Assembly (NCBI RefSeq): GCF_017876395.1
Contig: NZ_JAGINX010000001.1
Span: 1,860,001 to 1,924,000, forward strand
Source of the DNA: Nesterenkonia lacusekhoensis
Lineage (GTDB): Bacteria > Actinomycetota > Actinomycetes > Actinomycetales > Micrococcaceae
Direction: 5' to 3'
DNA length: 64,000 nt
Shown here: in pieces, positions 63,284-64,000 of the stretch
How the letters are laid out: the number at the start of each line of letters is the position of its first letter
Position numbering within the stretch: the stretch's first letter is position 1
Made by a program: the position numbers and the translations under genes
The notes under the pieces: generated by a model
The model's input: only the letters and a program-made list of their open reading frames with translations
What the model was told of the DNA's origin: nothing
Databases searched by the model: none

Positions 63284-64000
63284 ATGAATGACTTCACGAC
63301 GATCACCGTCTCCACCGAGGAACGCATCGGCATGATCCGGCTGAACCGGCCGGAGGCGCTGAACGCGCTCAACGCCGAACTGATGGACGAGGTGGTCCGG
63401 GCCGCCGTGGAGTTCGACGCCGACCCGGAGATCGGCGCGATCCTGCTGAGCGGCTCGGAGAAGGCCTTCGCCGCCGGGGCGGACATCAAAGAGATGGCCT
63501 CCAAGGACTTCGCTGAGATGTACAGCCGTGACTGGTTCGGGCGCTGGGATGAGTTCGCCCGGCTGCGCACTCCAGTGGTGGCCGCCGTCTCCGGCTACGC
63601 CCTGGGCGGAGGCTGCGAGCTGGCTATGATGGCCGACCTGATCATCGCCGGCGAGAGTGCGAAGTTCGGGCAGCCGGAGATCGATCTGGGCGTCATCCCC
63701 GGCATGGGCGGCTCCCAGCGGCTCACCCGGTCGGTGGGCAAGGCCAAAGCCATGGATATGGTCCTCACCGGACGGCACATCGGCGCCGAGGAGGCAGAAC
63801 GGATCGGCCTGGTCTCCCGGGTGGTCCCCGACGAACTGCTGGAGACCGAGGCTGCCAAGGCCGCCGGGACCATCGCCTCGAAGTCCAAGCCGGCAGCTCA
63901 GATGGCCAAAGAGGCTGTGTCTGCCGCCTTCGAGTCACCGCTGCATCAGGGCCTGCAGTTCGAGCGCCGACTCTTCCACGCTCTGTTCTCCACGGAGGAC
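63284..64000 (+). CDS. Enoyl-CoA hydratase, 5' part (runs off the window)
   Basis: The first 239 residues are visible, nearly the full family length of about 258. They include the oxyanion-hole motifs [11 protein letters not shown] and [19 protein letters not shown], and the catalytic-glutamate region [20 protein letters not shown]. It hydrates trans-2-enoyl-CoA in fatty acid beta-oxidation (EchA/PaaF-like). It is divergent from the MFS gene. Confidence 0.9.
   Translation, partial: MNDFTTITVSTEERIGMIRLNRPEALNALNAELMDEVVRAAVEFDADPEIGAILLSGSEKAFAAGADIKEMASKDFAEMYSRDWFGRWDEFARLRTPVVAAVSGYALGGGCELAMMADLIIAGESAKFGQPEIDLGVIPGMGGSQRLTRSVGKAKAMDMVLTGRHIGAEEAERIGLVSRVVPDELLETEAAKAAGTIASKSKPAAQMAKEAVSAAFESPLHQGLQFERRLFHALFSTED

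Overview
The window is a high-GC chromosomal segment of an actinobacterium, most likely Micrococcales, family Micrococcaceae (a Nesterenkonia-like organism is a guess). Supporting this are mycothiol metabolism (mca), the ftsB-DUF501-ppx-subtilase gene order, a SAM-IV-type riboswitch before metY-metX, DUF4307 and DUF501 proteins, and many apparently leaderless starts just after TAnnnT boxes. Most of it is dense, ordinary housekeeping sequence with ATGA or GTGA stop/start overlaps.

Layout. 1-3.8 kb: the 5' part of an NCS1 permease and a four-gene osmoprotectant ABC operon. 3.9-8.1 kb: rhomboid protease, PIN-PhoH ATPase, cis-prenyltransferase and a hemolysin III-like protein, followed by a decayed nuclease-like pseudogene (8.2-9.0). 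9-17.6 kb: YyaL-like protein, mca, DUF4307, greA with a structured leader, ilvA, AI-2E-type exporter and a BAX-inhibitor-1 protein. 17.8-23.6 kb: a LacI-controlled ABC importer with an MBL-fold hydrolase. 23.6-30.2 kb: an unusual tRNA-Leu(UAA), NADH dehydrogenase, mycosin-like protease, ppx, DUF501, ftsB and a GNAT protein. 30.4-36.9 kb: glyS, a transporter, an S4 protein, rhodanese, esterases and a ribokinase-like kinase.

36.9-58.1 kb is a purine/urate catabolism region. Its parts are an operon for NCS2 permease, allantoinase and adenine deaminase; an operon for PucG-type aminotransferase, allantoate amidohydrolase, RpiR regulator, HIU hydrolase and uricase; and an operon for formamidase-like protein, AtzH-amidase fusion and OHCU decarboxylase. 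Together they could take adenine and urate through allantoin and ureidoglycine towards oxalurate, glycine and ammonia. A 15-nt operator sequence is shared by the pucG promoter and the NCS1 permease promoter 48 kb away, which suggests one regulon.

The striking feature is that two lower-GC cassettes of type VII secretion (WXG100/ESX) effector-like genes are lodged in this region. Cassette 1 (40.9-43.96 kb, + strand) holds a small WXG100-like protein, a WXG-domain alpha/beta-hydrolase and a lipoprotein. It is bracketed by a 66-bp direct repeat that duplicates the 3' end of the uricase gene, as an att-like insertion would. Cassette 2 (48.9-54.6 kb) holds a homologous 731-residue effector, two tandem membrane-anchored paralogues that may be immunity proteins, and a sub-module bracketed by a 24-bp direct repeat. 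No recombinase or ESX core gene is visible in the window.

58.1-64 kb: metX-metY under a SAM riboswitch, gluQRS, an MFS transporter and the start of an enoyl-CoA hydratase gene that runs off the window. All functions come from reading motifs by eye; no database search was possible.
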